This document shows positions 12,142 through 23,955 of a DNA stretch of 64,000 bases, piece by piece. Position numbers and translations under genes: made by a program. A model generated the notes under the pieces. The model was not told the origin of the DNA and ran no database searches. It saw only the letters and a program-made list of their open reading frames with translations. Each line of letters opens with the position of its first letter. The stretch's first letter is position 1. Source of the stretch: Pterois miles (Eukaryota > Chordata > Actinopteri > Perciformes > Scorpaenidae); NCBI GenBank assembly GCA_947000775.1, contig CAMQGK010000466.1, positions 1,364,001 through 1,428,000 of the forward strand, read 5' to 3'.

Positions 12142-13010
12142 ATAACACTGAAAATTCAGCATTTACAAAATGCAACACTGAGACTCTCGGGAGAGAAAAT
12201 AAGAGCAAAAGCCGTATTGTCATAAATGTGGATGTTCCCAGTAGTCGGCACTACGTGAAGGTATTTCTCTGAAGAAGAAAAGAAAAACGATAAATATGCA
12301 TGCTGACAGCAAACTCACCTTAGTTTAAAAGCACAAATAGTTGATGCACTTATGTATGGCAGCTTCTGCTCCATAATTACATCTGGCTCTGCCCTGTCTT
12401 ACATGCTAAAACACTTTACATAAACAACGCCTGATAAATACATACACTTTATTATAAGACAGACAGAAACTGCATAATTAGTGTGCATGTATTTATGACA
12501 ACAATCATTTGAATTTCAAATGATATGTTTTATGCATATGCACTGCTCCACTTCACATTAAACACTGAATTCAAATGTCATCAGAGCAACGTGAGCCCAG
12601 TGTTCACCATCGCCATCTGAACTCAGAGAACACACACGGTTTTTAATATCTAATTAACACTGAATGGAATATGATGTATGATGGTGCTTCTTACGGCTTG
12701 TACACTATGCATTTGCGTACAAACAAGACTGACAGCAGTTAATAGTACTGTCGGGAACATCTGGGTGATCAACTAATTGAAATGCTGGGTCAAATCCTGT
12801 GAGAGCACTAAAGGGGTGTGCAGGGAGTGTCCTAATGTGTCAACGAAGGATGATTGTGTTACGTAAATTACGGCAATGAAATGCACTCGTAAACTAAGAA
12901 GTAGGGAGATTTTACTGAAGTCAAATATAACAGACAAGTTTTGGTTTTAACTCTGAAAATGCTTATTGTTTGTTCTGTCTTTCCATTATGAAGAGACGAA
13001 AAGTTGAAAT
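12142..13010. other. No gene; short near-perfect palindrome
   Basis: No coding signal. 'atcatttgaatttcaaatga' (12504-12523) is a palindrome apart from its centre. It is followed by 'atgcatatgc', an octamer-like motif. This repeat-poor stretch could hold conserved regulatory DNA, which cannot be judged without alignment. Confidence 0.4.
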
Positions 13011-13347
13011 CTGTGGTTAGCACTGTCGCCTCACAGCAAGAGGGTCACAGGTTCAAATCCGGCTTGGGGCTCCTCTGTGTGGAGTTTGCATGTTCTCCCC
13101 GTGTTAGCGTGGGTTTTCTCCGGGTACTCCAGCTTCCTCCCACAGTCCAAAGACATGCAGTTTAGGTTAATTTATGACTCTAAATTGCCTGTAGGTGTGG
13201 ATGTGAGCGTGAATGGTTGTCTGTCTATATGTTGTCTGTCTCTATGGACTGGTGACCTGTCCAGGGTGTACCCTGCCTTCGCCCAATGTCCAGCTCCCCC
13301 TCGCGACCCCTAATGGGATAAGCGGTTGAAGATGGATGGATGGATGG
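13011..13347 (+). mobile_element. tRNA-related SINE with (GGAT)n tail
   Basis: A tRNA-like head with a B box 'ggttcaaatcc' (13050-13060) is followed by a body rich in 'gcatgttctccccgtg' and 'cacagtccaaagacatgca'. The 3' region reads 'ggtgacctgtccagggtgta', and the tail is (GGAT)n at 13332-13347. This is a very common teleost repeat. (GATG)-type tails are known from Rex3/RTE elements, so mobilisation by an RTE-type LINE is likely but inferred. Confidence 0.85.
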
Positions 13348-13369
13348 TTCAGTTGAAATTTGTACTTAT

Positions 13370-13931
13370 GATGAACCAGTGGTCAAACTCTGAGAAGTGA
13401 AGTCAGTGCTGAAAAGCCTTAAAGCTGCATTCTGTCTAATATCCAGCAGGGGGCGACTCCTCTGGTTGCAAAAGTCTGATTGTATAGAAGTCTATGAGAA
13501 AATAAGCCTACAGCTCACTTGATTTATTACCTTTATGGTCTCAATCGCTAGTTTCAAGTCTTCTTCAATACAGCATGATGTTCATTTAGTAGATTATGGT
13601 CCCATTTAGAGTCAAATAGACCATAAAGCAGGTTATGCCTTAGGGCGTGGCTACCTTGTGATTGACAGGTCGCTACCACAGTGTTGTCCTGTTTGTCTTA
13701 CAACTTTAACCCTTTCACAGTGTGATTTCATTTCATGAAAGTTAACATTTTGTCAGCAGAAAAATATCTTATTCAGCATTCGGTTGTACTCCACCCTCCT
13801 GTGTGACTTCTGCTTGCAAAGAAACAAGATGGCGACGGCCAAAATGCCGAACTTCAGGCTTCAAAATGGCAGTCCACAAACCAATGGATGACGTCACGGT
13901 GACTACATCAATTTCTTATATGCAGTCTATG
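13370..13931 (+). repeat. Family C dispersed element (copy 1)
   Basis: Shares several blocks with 17370-17765, 19277-19375 and 36020-36475, above all 'gggggcgactcctctggttg' and 'aaccctttcacagtgtg'. It ends in 'cttatatgcagtctatg', which resembles the inverted ends of family E (28547). It starts directly after the SINE at 13347. It is non-coding. Confidence 0.75.
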
Positions 13932-14299
13932 TTTACATCAGGAGGTATCCATTAACCACCGTTACCAGAAATGGATATATGCTCTCAGATGCTCGTCCAT
14001 GTGTGATTCCTCCTTACAGTCGTTTTATTTGAGGTAATATTGAGCCAATCAATATTTGCAGGGGTCGGCACAAAAAATGATTAAAGGGTGTTTTTTGCCC
14101 CGATGCCCTGATAAATGGGTTGCAGCTTTGTTGGCAAAGAATTACTAATGCAACGGCTGCAGAAAGGATATTGATTTGTTTCTTTAAGTCCAAAAATCAA
14201 GGAGGTGCTATCAGTGTCACTGGAAATTTACCAACAAAGTGGTAGCTCCTCCCAGCACTCTTTCTTGTTCTCTTCATACACCCCCCCAAAATACACTAA
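13932..14299. other. No gene recognised
   Basis: AT-rich DNA with a C-run at 14281. Confidence 0.5.
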
Positions 14300-14640
14300 T
14301 ATTTCATTTGACCGTTGCCTTATACTGGGTATTTAATACACAAGAATCAAGCTGATTTTGGATCCCCATTCCCCTATCAAGTCCCAACACTTTTTGATGA
14401 TGTTAAACATTTGATAGTTCCTGAGTGTGTTTTTTTTACTTCTCCCGATCTGCTTGGAAGCCCATCCTGTCTGCACCAATTTCAAATTGTTCAGTATTAA
14501 CGATCGCTATCATGTTGTATATGGGGAACCCCGAGGAGAGTCAATGATGCAGTCACATGGTAAAGAATGATAACCAATTGGGAACCAAGCTGACTGAAGA
14601 AGGAAGGAGAAGAACTGCCGTCATGGCAGCCCTAATGTAA
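14300..14640 (+). repeat. Probable dispersed teleost repeat
   Basis: Blocks such as 'caagctgattttggatcccc', 'gtatatggggaaccccgag' and 'ctgccgtcatggcagccct' match my recollection of a common non-autonomous DNA-type repeat in percomorph genomes. There is no second copy in the window to confirm it. Confidence 0.4.
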
Positions 14641-15855
14641 ATGCAAATCATAAATTAATAGTGAGATGGACCTCAGAAATAGAGGACTGACTTGATGATT
14701 TTGTGGCAACAACACAAGTGTTTATTTAATGCATCTCCATGACTCCATCCATATTATTCTTTGTGAATATTTAAGTACTAAGTAATGCAAAAACTAGCAT
14801 TGCTAATTCTTTTTGTTCGTCGTCTGCCATGTTTGTTTACATTAAAGTCCCTGTTTGATCGCACAAGATTTGGCAAGATTTATAATTTTGAGCGTCGGGA
14901 CTCTTGTTCATGAATGAATGTGTGTGTAATCTCCACACACTACAGCAACAAAACTGCTAATTTTGTAGTCCTTCACATTTTCAACATTGGTTAGGATTTG
15001 AAAAATCCTTTAGTGTGGGCCAGCCGTTATATAACTTCATTTCATGTGAAGTGCAATGGCATCTCTGTCTCTGTAAAATTAAAGACAATAATAATAATAA
15101 TAATAATAACTATGGCTGTACTGTATGTAAAGAAGCTCCAGTTCCTTTGCAGTGCTCTTCGGCTCCAACATGATCGGTGGTTTCGCTCCTATGGATAGTA
15201 TCGCAGAAGAGATTTGTGCTTCAAATGAAATTAATCCAGTGTGAAATCAAGAGTCCAGTGTTGAACCACAGGGAAGCCCACGGAGGACACTCATGATGCT
15301 GAGCATCGCGGCTATATTCCATCAGTGCTCATTGCTCTGCAGGCAACACTGTGCATGCGTCTGCATGACAAAACATGCCCTTTCATCCATGCAACAACAC
15401 AACACTGGTATGCTTACTGTACTCATGTTACATTCAAACTGTTTAACATCAGACACACTGACATTTCTATTTGGATCAGTTTTTGGCCTGAGCAAACAAA
15501 AGCCCTCAGAGTATTATTAGTCTGCATAAAGGACAAGTTCTACCTCCCGCAGCTTCATACTTTTTTATTTTCTGTTTGACAACCGCCTTCAGTCAAAATG
15601 CCTTCAGGATCTACTGTAGTTCAATCTAGACAAGGTCAAGACGCGCTGTTTTTCTGTAACCTATTAGCTAATTCTCCTGGCGGTTTCAGCCATTTCAATA
15701 TATCCAGCAACACTATCAAGCAGGCCACTGCCTCATTAGCACTGGCTCTCTAGTCCCAGTCACAACTGGGCAGAAGATGCTAATGAAGGCATTAAATGGA
15801 GACAAAATATCTATCACAGTCCTGAGGGTTGGAGAAAAAAAGAGGGTCCAATGTA
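14641..15855. other. No gene; short (AAT)n tract
   Basis: No coding support. An (AAT)n run of about 23 bp lies at 15088-15110. Confidence 0.5.
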
Positions 15856-15861
15856 CTGTAC

Positions 15862-15925
15862 CTTGTTGGAGGGGCTGAAGAGTCTCTTGAGGTCAGAGAA
15901 GAGCAGGCTTGAAGAGGAAGAAGCC
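15862..15925 (-). CDS. Candidate internal exon, 64 nt, unknown gene
   Basis: Read leftward, a pyrimidine-rich acceptor 'ccgtctttgtgttacag' precedes the segment, and a strong donor AAG|gtacag follows it. The frame left open is G plus 21 codons, encoding ASSSSSLLFSDLKRLFSPSN and a final Lys. It is serine-rich, then a basic/hydrophobic stretch. It enters with two bases of a codon from the exon before and exits at a codon boundary. The other two frames matter less: the one starting at the first base hits TGA. GC content is higher than the flanks. No family is recognised. The first-exon candidate at 58850-58936 ends in phase 0, so the two cannot join directly. Confidence 0.45.
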
Positions 15926-15929
15926 CTGT

Positions 15930-17369
15930 AACACAAAGACGGTTCATAAGCTTCAATAACCATAAAAACACATTTAATGCCTCTCACGGAGTACATGTAA
16001 CTCAGGTAACATGTTCATGCGAACTTGCTTTAAAGGTTAATACCTGCAAAAGCTGTGTCAGTGGATTTTTACTGGCCAGCATACTATAATCATAATACAT
16101 TGCTTGTTAATGCGTTTCATTGTCTTCAAAACTGCTTATTTTGTCGTGGCAACTTTTTCATTTATTTGGAAAATCAATTAGCTTTTCGAGATAGGCAAAC
16201 GGGAACATCTGGAAAGATAAAGCATTTCAATTAAAAAACATAGATTAGATTAGAAAAATGCTTCCTAAGGCAGTAAAACTCCAGGAACTCATATCGTGAA
16301 TCAGCAGGAACATTTTTTTCCACTTACATAACATGATTTTTGGATATTGTTCACCGACAGTCTAACAGCATTGCTGTACAACATACAGTGAAAACAGGTA
16401 GCCCTCCAAGCGCTCGCTTTGTCTTTTAAAATGTTTCACACCCAGAGGTGATATTCACAGATTAGAGTGCAGCACAAACAGACCTTCACTAAGAGAAGCC
16501 AATCCTCCCAACAACAACAAATACAAGTTCAATGTGCTGAAGTGTTGATTTTTTTTTTCTGAGACAACCATCTTACAGTGATTTATAAGAGCATTTTAGG
16601 GGCAAACATATCACACAGACAACATTATTTTAGGACGCTGTCGCATTCTGTCATTAAACATTATATGCTACATCCATTGCAGCCTGGTGTGACGCAAAAC
16701 AGGAGGCTATTTCTAGTGACAACTGTCTGTATGACGTGCAGAAATATCAGCCTGATTATTTCCTGAAGAGGGCTGCTGTGGTTGAGTTGTACAGGGCATC
16801 CTCTATTTATTGGATATAGTCTATTCTGTCATCTCTTTTCTGATTTGATCACACCTGGATGCATTTTGTGATCACTCTGATTCAGAGCTGTGGAGAACGG
16901 CCAGGATTTTCAGGGGAAGATACTGAAGTTGACTGACCGCAATCAAGGCAGCGTTTGACACAACCTCGCCAAAGTTACGAGCCAAAATGCAGCGATGAAA
17001 AAAAGGAAAGGAGTACTAAAGAATCTGCATTAAATGACATCAATATAATCAAGTTTACCTGAACTTAAATTATACCATATTGATTCATCTTGGTGGCTCA
17101 AGTTAAACTCAACTTAAAGTTAAAATTAGTAAAAATACCTGCTTTTTTGCTTTCTTTTCAACATGTAATGTTGTTCCAATGAAGCACTTATGTTGAACAA
17201 GGTTAAAGTAAATCAAATAGTAACTCTGACAGGAAAAATCCAAATATCAAGGCAGGCAGGTAACTTACTTTTTACCTTATTATTTTCTTGCAGTGTATTT
17301 TCTCTGATATTTTAATGTTCCTGACATTAAAACGAGTGCTATTTGAGTCTGCATATTTACATGTAAAGA
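15930..17369. other. No gene recognised
   Basis: AT-rich DNA with a poly(T) run near 16550 and no frame over 62 codons. Confidence 0.5.
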
Positions 17370-17765
17370 CCATAAACTGTATTAATAAGTTTATGCTGTC
17401 ACCGTGACATCACTCATTAGTTTGTGGACTGCTATTTTGAAGCCTGGAGTTCGGCATTTTGGCTGTCACCATCACAGTTTTTTGCAACCAGAAAAACCAG
17501 AACAACCAGAACGAGAGGCTGGAGGGTGGAGCTACGTACAACCAAATGCTGAATAAAATATTTTCAGGTGACTGAAATGTTACAGTTAACTTTCCTGAAC
17601 TGAAAACGCACTGTGAAAGGGTTAATGCTGTTTCTCATTTCTATAAAATCAGACCCTCTTTGCAACCAGAGGAGTCGACTCCTGCTGACCATTGAGAAAG
17701 ACTGCAAACTTAATGGACTTCCACACTGGCTTCACTTTTCAGAACCGGAGGTTGTCCACTGGTAA
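17370..17765 (-). repeat. Family C dispersed element (copy 2)
   Basis: Inverted relative to copy 1. Starts 'ccataaactgtattaataag' and includes 'aactgaaaacgcactgtgaa', 'aaccagaggagtcgactcct' and 'ggaggttgtccactggtaaa'. It is shorter than copy 1 through internal deletions. Confidence 0.75.
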
Positions 17766-18510
17766 AAACAGTAAGATAGGGAGGGACTTGTAGAAAGTGA
17801 TTGCCGTTTACAGTAGTCAGTATCGCTGAATGTGCACCATGTCCCCTCTCCCACTAATTTTCAGATAGCTACTAGCTCAACAAGGAGACTTCTCACTACC
17901 ACTGGCTGCCTGCGCCAGTAGATTTAACAGATGAATCAGACAAAAATAAGCTGAACCACCATGAAAAAATGTTTTTGGAGTGAAGCCATACACATTTAAA
18001 CTGAGCTCTATTTCATGGGAACTTTAAATCAAAAAATATTGAAGAAATAATATAGCGGCATTGTGAAGGCTTTTTCATTTGAATGAAAGAAAGGTCTTAT
18101 TAAGGTTGCCCAATGTTTTTCTTCCACATGGTGACCATTAGTGATGATATCTGGATGGTTATTGGATGTGTGCCACAGAGCAGAGACTGATCAGTAACCT
18201 AAACTGACCTCAACCTGACCTCTGCTTGATTAGAGAAGCTGGGGCTTTCCAGACGTTTTCAAGGCTCTGAAGCAGGTTAAATGTCTGACCTCACATATTC
18301 CCAGCATGCTGTTGAGCTTTGCCGCTGGGCTCATCTTTCATTAGCCAGAGGTCAGCTGCTCTGGTCTATGGGTTGACATGCTGCAGTAAGTTCACTATTT
18401 ACATACAAGTGAATGAGTTCACATACCCACATTATAGCTATATGTCTTTGTGAGGATCTGCATGCGTGTGCATGTAATTCAGATCTCAACACTATTACAA
18501 TGCCCTCTTT
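17766..18510. other. No gene recognised
   Basis: No frame, RNA gene or repeat supported. Confidence 0.5.
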
Positions 18511-18816
18511 TAAGAAAGAAAGAAAGAAAGATATTCCTTTATTAGTCCACAGTGGGGAAATTCAGTTTTCCTCTGTTGTTCACAGTACAAGTACATAGTA
18601 CATATCATGTAATGGAGAGATGTAGAGTGAGGGGGCTGCTCCTGACAAGCGCCAGAGCAGTTGGGGGTTTGGTGCCTTGCTCAGGGGCACCTCGGCAGTG
18701 CCCAAGAGGTAAACTGGCACCTCTCCAGCAACCAGTTGGTCTTGGTCCATGGGGGATTTGAACCCGGGTCCTCCACATCCTAACCCAAGTCCTTACGGAC
18801 TGAGCTACTGCCGCCC
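18511..18816 (-). mobile_element. tRNA-derived SINE (copy 2)
   Basis: On the minus strand it begins 'gggcggcagtagctcagtc' with a B box 'ggttcaaatcc' (18764-18754). The body is shared with copies 1 and 3, and the tail is 'gaatttccccactgtggact' then 'aataaaggaatat' and (CTTT)n. The B box is well preserved. Confidence 0.9.
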
Positions 18817-19064
18817 TTTATATGGGAAGGGCTCCTAGAAATCAAACAATATTTTCCCAAAGTGATATTACAAGCAGCATAAACAAGACCAAGATGAACA
18901 TCTTCTGGGGTGAAGATTTTCTCAGCACCAGTTTGAACACATTTAACGGCTTGGACAGCTTGCACTGAAAGTACCTTTAAGGCTTTGGCAACTGGAGGTG
19001 CTGTGGAACAATGTTTGCTGAGCAGATCACCATATTGTTTGTATCTTGTTCCACCAGCATGCAC
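18780..19064 (-). pseudogene. Coding-like fragment joined to SINE head
   Basis: A minus-strand frame of 94 codons. Its first 78 or so residues, outside the SINE, read like protein: a segment around VAKALKVLSVQAVQAVKCV, then GAEKIFTPEDVHLGLVYAAC. The last residues run into the SINE (from 18816 down) and are not native. There is no clear acceptor or donor. It may be a decayed coding piece, for example a retrocopy or part of an unrecognised transposon, cut by the SINE insertion, or a chance frame. I do not recognise the family. Confidence 0.25.
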
Positions 19065-19276
19065 ACAAAGAAGGGGATGATGCGATAATTATTTCAACTG
19101 ACTGCAGAGGGTGGTAACAGCTAGTGGCTGTGATGCACCTAAATGTAGCAATGGTACAAGTAAAAGTGAAGAACAGGACAGCAAGGCGATGTAAACAGTG
19201 CAGGACTGGGTTGCTCCAACTATTTGTAAATCCATTACTGACTCTGTGTATGAAGTTTTGTGGAAGTACAAGTTAA

Positions 19277-19375
19277 CAACCTCCAGCTCTGAAAAGTGAA
19301 GCCAATGCTGGTTTCTAACAGCCACCAGGGGGCGACTCCTCTGGTTGCAAAAAGAAGTCTGATTGTATAGAAGTC
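19277..19375 (+). repeat. Family C fragment
   Basis: Contains 'ctctgaaaagtgaagccaat', 'cagggggcgactcctctggt' and 'tctgattgtatagaagtct', all present in the longer copies. Confidence 0.75.
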
Positions 19376-19688
19376 TCTCCAGCAAATTGGTTTGCAAAAG
19401 GATTCATTTTATGGGCTTCATCTAGGCTTTATGTGCACATTAAACCACTTATTGGTCAAATAGTGTAAAAGAGGCAGATATTTTCCAGATATGTGGCGGT
19501 GGTTTAACCAGGCAGAGGGCAGTGAATGTGCTTGTGTAACTACAGGAATTTTTTCATTTTTATTCAGGAATAATAAGTTCTCAACTGTATTTTGACTTCA
19601 GGCATCTTCAATGACGTCACTGGTCTAAGATGATACAAGCCTCGATACGCACAGAAAACTTCCTGAATTACTCGACATCCCTCGGCAT
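19376..19688. other. No gene recognised
   Basis: Nothing recognisable. Confidence 0.4.
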
Positions 19689-19832
19689 TGTCTGTCTCAG
19701 TGTGTCAGCTCTATGATAGTCTGGCGACCTGTCCGGGGTGGACCCTGCCTTCATCCAGCGTCAGCTGGGAGTGGCTCTAGCCCCCCTGCGACCCTGAATA
19801 GGATATGCGGTTACAGATAATGAATGGATAGA
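19689..19832 (+). mobile_element. 3' fragment of the (GGAT)n-tailed SINE
   Basis: 'ctggcgacctgtccggggtg' and 'ccctgcgaccctgaatagga' match the 3' half of the 13011 SINE. It ends in 'aatggatagatatat'. Confidence 0.75.
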
Positions 19833-21899
19833 TATATTTTTGTGTGGTCTAGTTTGTGTGGTATAATCTGTTTTTAATTTAGTGATGTATAAATCTGCAC
19901 TTATGTTACAACTAGGCAAAGTTTGAACTTAATAACGTGAGATAAAGGCAGTGTGATTTGCAAATTTTTTACAAGGTAGGAAACGCTTCAAACATGTTTG
20001 TTAGGCCTTGAGTATGTACAATATGTTTTAATGGAAAACAACAAAAAGTGGTTGTTTACTCCACAGGGCAATATGCTTCTTTGTAAGTACCACTGCATAT
20101 GCTGATGTCAATAACTCTGCCAATACTGTATTGATCCTTGAAAGTGCACATAGCTTTGGTATTTGTTTTCTGAATTTTATTTCCCAGCCAAACGCTAGTG
20201 CGTTTTAGGGTCATCTGAGGAGAAAAAAAAAATAAAAAAAATTCTATTGACTGAGCATCAATTAGTGACTAGCGTCGATCGTCGCAGCAGTTTGACCGCG
20301 AGCCTTCTTTAGCCCACGTACAAAATAAACCTTTCAGTGTGGCTCGTCATATTTCTCGGGGCATGACTTGCACAGTAACAGCAAGTGCCAACCGGGAGGC
20401 CTGAATGCAGCAGGGGTTCATTGAGGCAACATTAGCCTAGCTCTCCTGTGACACGCTTTCTGCTGTGTGAGGCGGCCACGTTGAGCCGGATCTAACCGTT
20501 TCACTACAGGCCCCACAGCCTCACCGCTGCTCATCAGTCGCTCGTCTCTGTCACCTCCCATTCATCTCTCCTTTCTTTCCGTTAACCCGCTGACATCTTT
20601 GTTTTGCCACTCTGTCTAATTGCTGTCTCCTAAACCTTGTGCACCGATCTCTTTTTGCCTGTCGGATTTTCAATCTTTTCGCTCACAGTGGAATCACTCG
20701 CAATCCTGCTTTGATCTGACTGACCAAGCTGCTTTGTAAATCAACAAAAACACCCTTCCCTCCTTAATCCTGCTCTTTTCTTTTTCACACTCTTACAACA
20801 AAAGGCGTAAAGCAAACTGTGACTACTCCACTGAGAGATCGATGAGAAGAAGTCTATTTTCAGATAAACAAACATGACATCATATTCCTCTTTCTTCCTT
20901 TCTCTTTGTCCCTCTTACACTTTGTGCTTCTCGTACACAAATGTGCACACTTCTGTATCACGTTGTCATCCTTTACTGTTTCCCAGCAGGGGCCTTTATA
21001 AACACAGTCAGACTCAGGCAGTGCATCAAGGAAGTTGTGCCCCAATAATCCACTTTGGATTTGGAGGATTTACCCACTGTCCCTTTCCTCTCAGTGGCAG
21101 GAGTACAGCCTCAGCAGGGGCGCAGAAAGGTAACAAATCGCAGAGAGCCAGGATGGTGGGTCATGGGTAGGTGAAGCCTCTGATAAAACCGCGTAGGCAT
21201 CAGATGTGATATATGAGGACAGTCACCTTCCAAAGTGTTTTGGAAAGCACTGTGGGGGACGCTCGAGGGTGAACTCTGTGTCAGAGTGAGATTAAATTAG
21301 AGGATGGTTGAGAGGGCAGTGCCATGGACTTGGTCGATATTTCATATCGCCCCATGGATATTTTATCAGCTTCTCTATTTACAGAAGTAGTGACAGCTAC
21401 ACGCAACACTTTAAAATCGTTGTGATACAGTTATACGGGATCCTGTATATTCCAACTAGATGACTAACTTATAATTACACATGAGCAAAATATATTTCCT
21501 CAAAACAACAACACTCATTCTGCTCTGGGGGACACAAACTATAGGTCAGAGATCATTCAGTGATTCCTCATCCTTTTTGTTGTAAGAGCCCTAGTCATCC
21601 CCGTTGTAGTCAGATATCTCACTGGTCATTGTGACAGTGTAACTGAAGCTGACTCCAGGGGGAATACTGCAAGACGCTCACTTTAGTTTAGCTCTGCTCT
21701 GTGAGTGCTACTTTCTTGCTCTACTTCATGCTCCACTTTTGTCCCCTGTAAGTTATCTCTGGCATACTTAACTTCTTTAACTAGTCCATCATCACTGGCA
21801 AATGTTCACGCCATAAAGTGAGTAATATGCAAAACGTTATGTTGAGTCATTTGTGGGAGTCATCCAAACTGATCAAGACATTTTGACAAAACCTGCTAA
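19833..21899. other. No gene recognised
   Basis: Single-copy-looking DNA without repeats I can name. A 98-codon plus-strand frame (20874-21170) and its minus-strand shadow show no motif or splice support. Confidence 0.45.
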
Positions 21900-21960
21900 A
21901 TGGTGAATGGACTTGCATTCATAAAGCGCCTTTTTAGTCGTCTGACCACTTGAAATGCTT
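21900..21960 (+). repeat. Short dispersed repeat fragment
   Basis: 'gtgaatggacttgcattcat' followed by 'aaagcgcctttttagtcgtc' resembles a common teleost repeat ('...atatagcgcttttctagtc...'). Short and diverged. Confidence 0.45.
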
Positions 21961-22039
21961 AACATTACATGCCAACATGATGGCACAGCCTCCAGGAACA
22001 ATTTGTGGTCCAGTATCTTGCCGGAGAACACACTTCAAC

Positions 22040-22510
22040 ATGCATTTCATAATAATGTTTCAGCATGTTGTAATTCAAGTGTTCTGAGAGAAAACCAGAC
22101 TTCTGCGCCTCCTCATGGCTGTTTTCAGGTTTTAGAAAATCTAGCCCGTGATGGGAGACTTCCAATCACAGGTCATTTGAGAGAGAGAACGTTCCTACAG
22201 AGTGTTCCTATTGGCTGTGCTCCAGCTGGTGGGCGGTGCTTGGTATTTCCTCAAGGGATCTCAACATTGCTGCCATGAAAAACTTTCACATTTTACAGCA
22301 AAACAGTACGCTGCAAGATGTTTCTGAAAACACTGGAGGAGAGAAATAGGCATTACAGTAACAGAATATTGATTCATATTTGATCAGCGCTGCCTAGTTT
22401 GACTGGCAAGAAATAGCAGCTGGAAAGCAGACTCTAGCTCTGCTCTGATTGGTTGTTTTCATCCGGTCTGTGAAATCTTGCAGATGCCACATGATTTTTT
22501 TCATGTTACC
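22040..22510 (+). repeat. Family D repeat (relative of the 59.6-kb foldback)
   Basis: Shares 'gttctgagagaaaaccagac', 'ttctgcgcctcctcatg', 'cctattggctgtgctcc' and 'caatcacaggtcattt' with the arms and loop of the element at 59622-59937. The 107-codon frame across it is a by-product of the repeat. Confidence 0.6.
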
Positions 22511-22574
22511 TGTCTCATACACTACTCTCAGGATGTGGTGACCATGTTATAAAAATAACTCATAATAATCATTA

Positions 22575-22601
22575 ATCATCATCATCATCATCATCATCAT
22601 T
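22575..22601 (+). repeat. (ATC)n microsatellite
   Basis: Nine consecutive trinucleotide units, flanked by 'attaat'. Confidence 0.9.
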
Positions 22602-22610
22602 AATAATCTC

Positions 22611-23955
22611 AATAATCATATTTGCTTCAACCCACTGCAGCTTTAAGTACGCAAAACCCGTGCTCAGAGTTGGTGAGGGGGCGGGGCTTTTTACATTGCA
22701 TGTTGTGTTCTGTGGCTCATTGGTCGATGACTGTGAAATGCCGATGGACGATGGCGAGTGCAAACCTTTAAGAAATTACAATCTTTGTCATTATAGCCAC
22801 ATGTTTTATTGTCCAGTAAAAGATTTAATTTCGAATCAATGTAAAAATCTGATTAGCTTTTGAACTATTGCTCACTACAATGATTGCTTTGACTTTACGC
22901 CCATAAACAACCTCAACGTATCGACCGTCGCTGTGGGTGCAGCGTCTCCCCTCTGATTGCCCCCGGGAACCTCCTCGCTATGGTAACGACCCCTAATGAC
23001 CAGCATTGTGGCGACAGCTGTAGTCGTAGCAACAGTTGGCTAGTGCAGCTCTTTCACACTGAGACAAAAGGACGACAGGGTGAAGAGGAGGAGCGGGCAG
23101 GAGGCTCTGTCATCAGCAGTCAGACAGGATATGCATCTGTGTCTGCTGAACCTCCTCTCAATCCATCCATTTTTTTTTTTTTGTCCATCCATGGGTCCAT
23201 CTGTCTCGTGCCCACTTTCCCGTCTGTATTCTCATCTGTCCCTGTGTGTTATTGCCTCGTTCTCAATAGATAATTAACTGCTTAATGTTCTCCCCAAGCA
23301 AATGGATTTTCAGTCATCAAAGCACAGATCGTTACCATCATGACAATTATTCCCCTCTTTCACTTCCAAGATTTACTCTGCAGTTCATCATGCAACACTG
23401 ATATGGCAACATTAACAATCCTGACAAATCCAGCAGCCATCCATCCAAAAAACAAAGCAGAAGAAATATGTTTTCGCACACTCCCGCCTTCTAACAACCC
23501 ATTTTTTACTCACCCATCCTGGCGCTTCCTCCATTCTCCCTTTCCTACCTCTATTCATTCTTTTATAATGCACACTATCATTTCCTCCACATATCCATTC
23601 ACCCCTCTCAATGTTTCTACCTCTCAATCCCTCACATTATCATTTTCTCTCCCATATCGTACACAGTCTGTGTCATCCATCAGTCTCCATCTCTAACCTT
23701 CTCTCCCCCCTTTCTGTCTCTCCATCAGCACCCCCCCCGGGCTCTGAACGGCCCGTGTACCCCCATCAGCGAGAGCACCGAGAGAGCTTGAAATATTGAT
23801 GGCCCCCAGGCGAAGGCGACCTCCAGCACACTCTGCAGGGGGTACGGGCAAGGATCGCGGTCAGGTAGTTTGAGTGGGTGAACTTTAACAAGGATAGAGG
23901 TAAGCTTCAGCAGATGGAGGCGAGGTGAAATGAGGAAAATGAGAAGAAATGATGG
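22611..23955. other. No gene; pyrimidine-rich and RFX-like stretches
   Basis: The plus strand from about 23490 to 23740 is strongly pyrimidine-rich, which explains the open frames there. A CpG-containing patch at 22915-23040 includes 'gctatggtaac', similar to an RFX half-site. No gene is supported. Confidence 0.45.

Noticed and set aside
21955..22278. 107-codon frame
   Set aside because: Lies wholly in a dispersed repeat related to the 59.6-kb foldback element.
22970..22990. RFX X-box-like 'gctatggtaac'
   Set aside because: Only one half-site is convincing; similar CATGG-centred matches occur at 24951 and 31793, so it is not specific enough to call.
23340..23696. 118-codon frame
   Set aside because: Kept open by a pyrimidine-rich strand; no motif.
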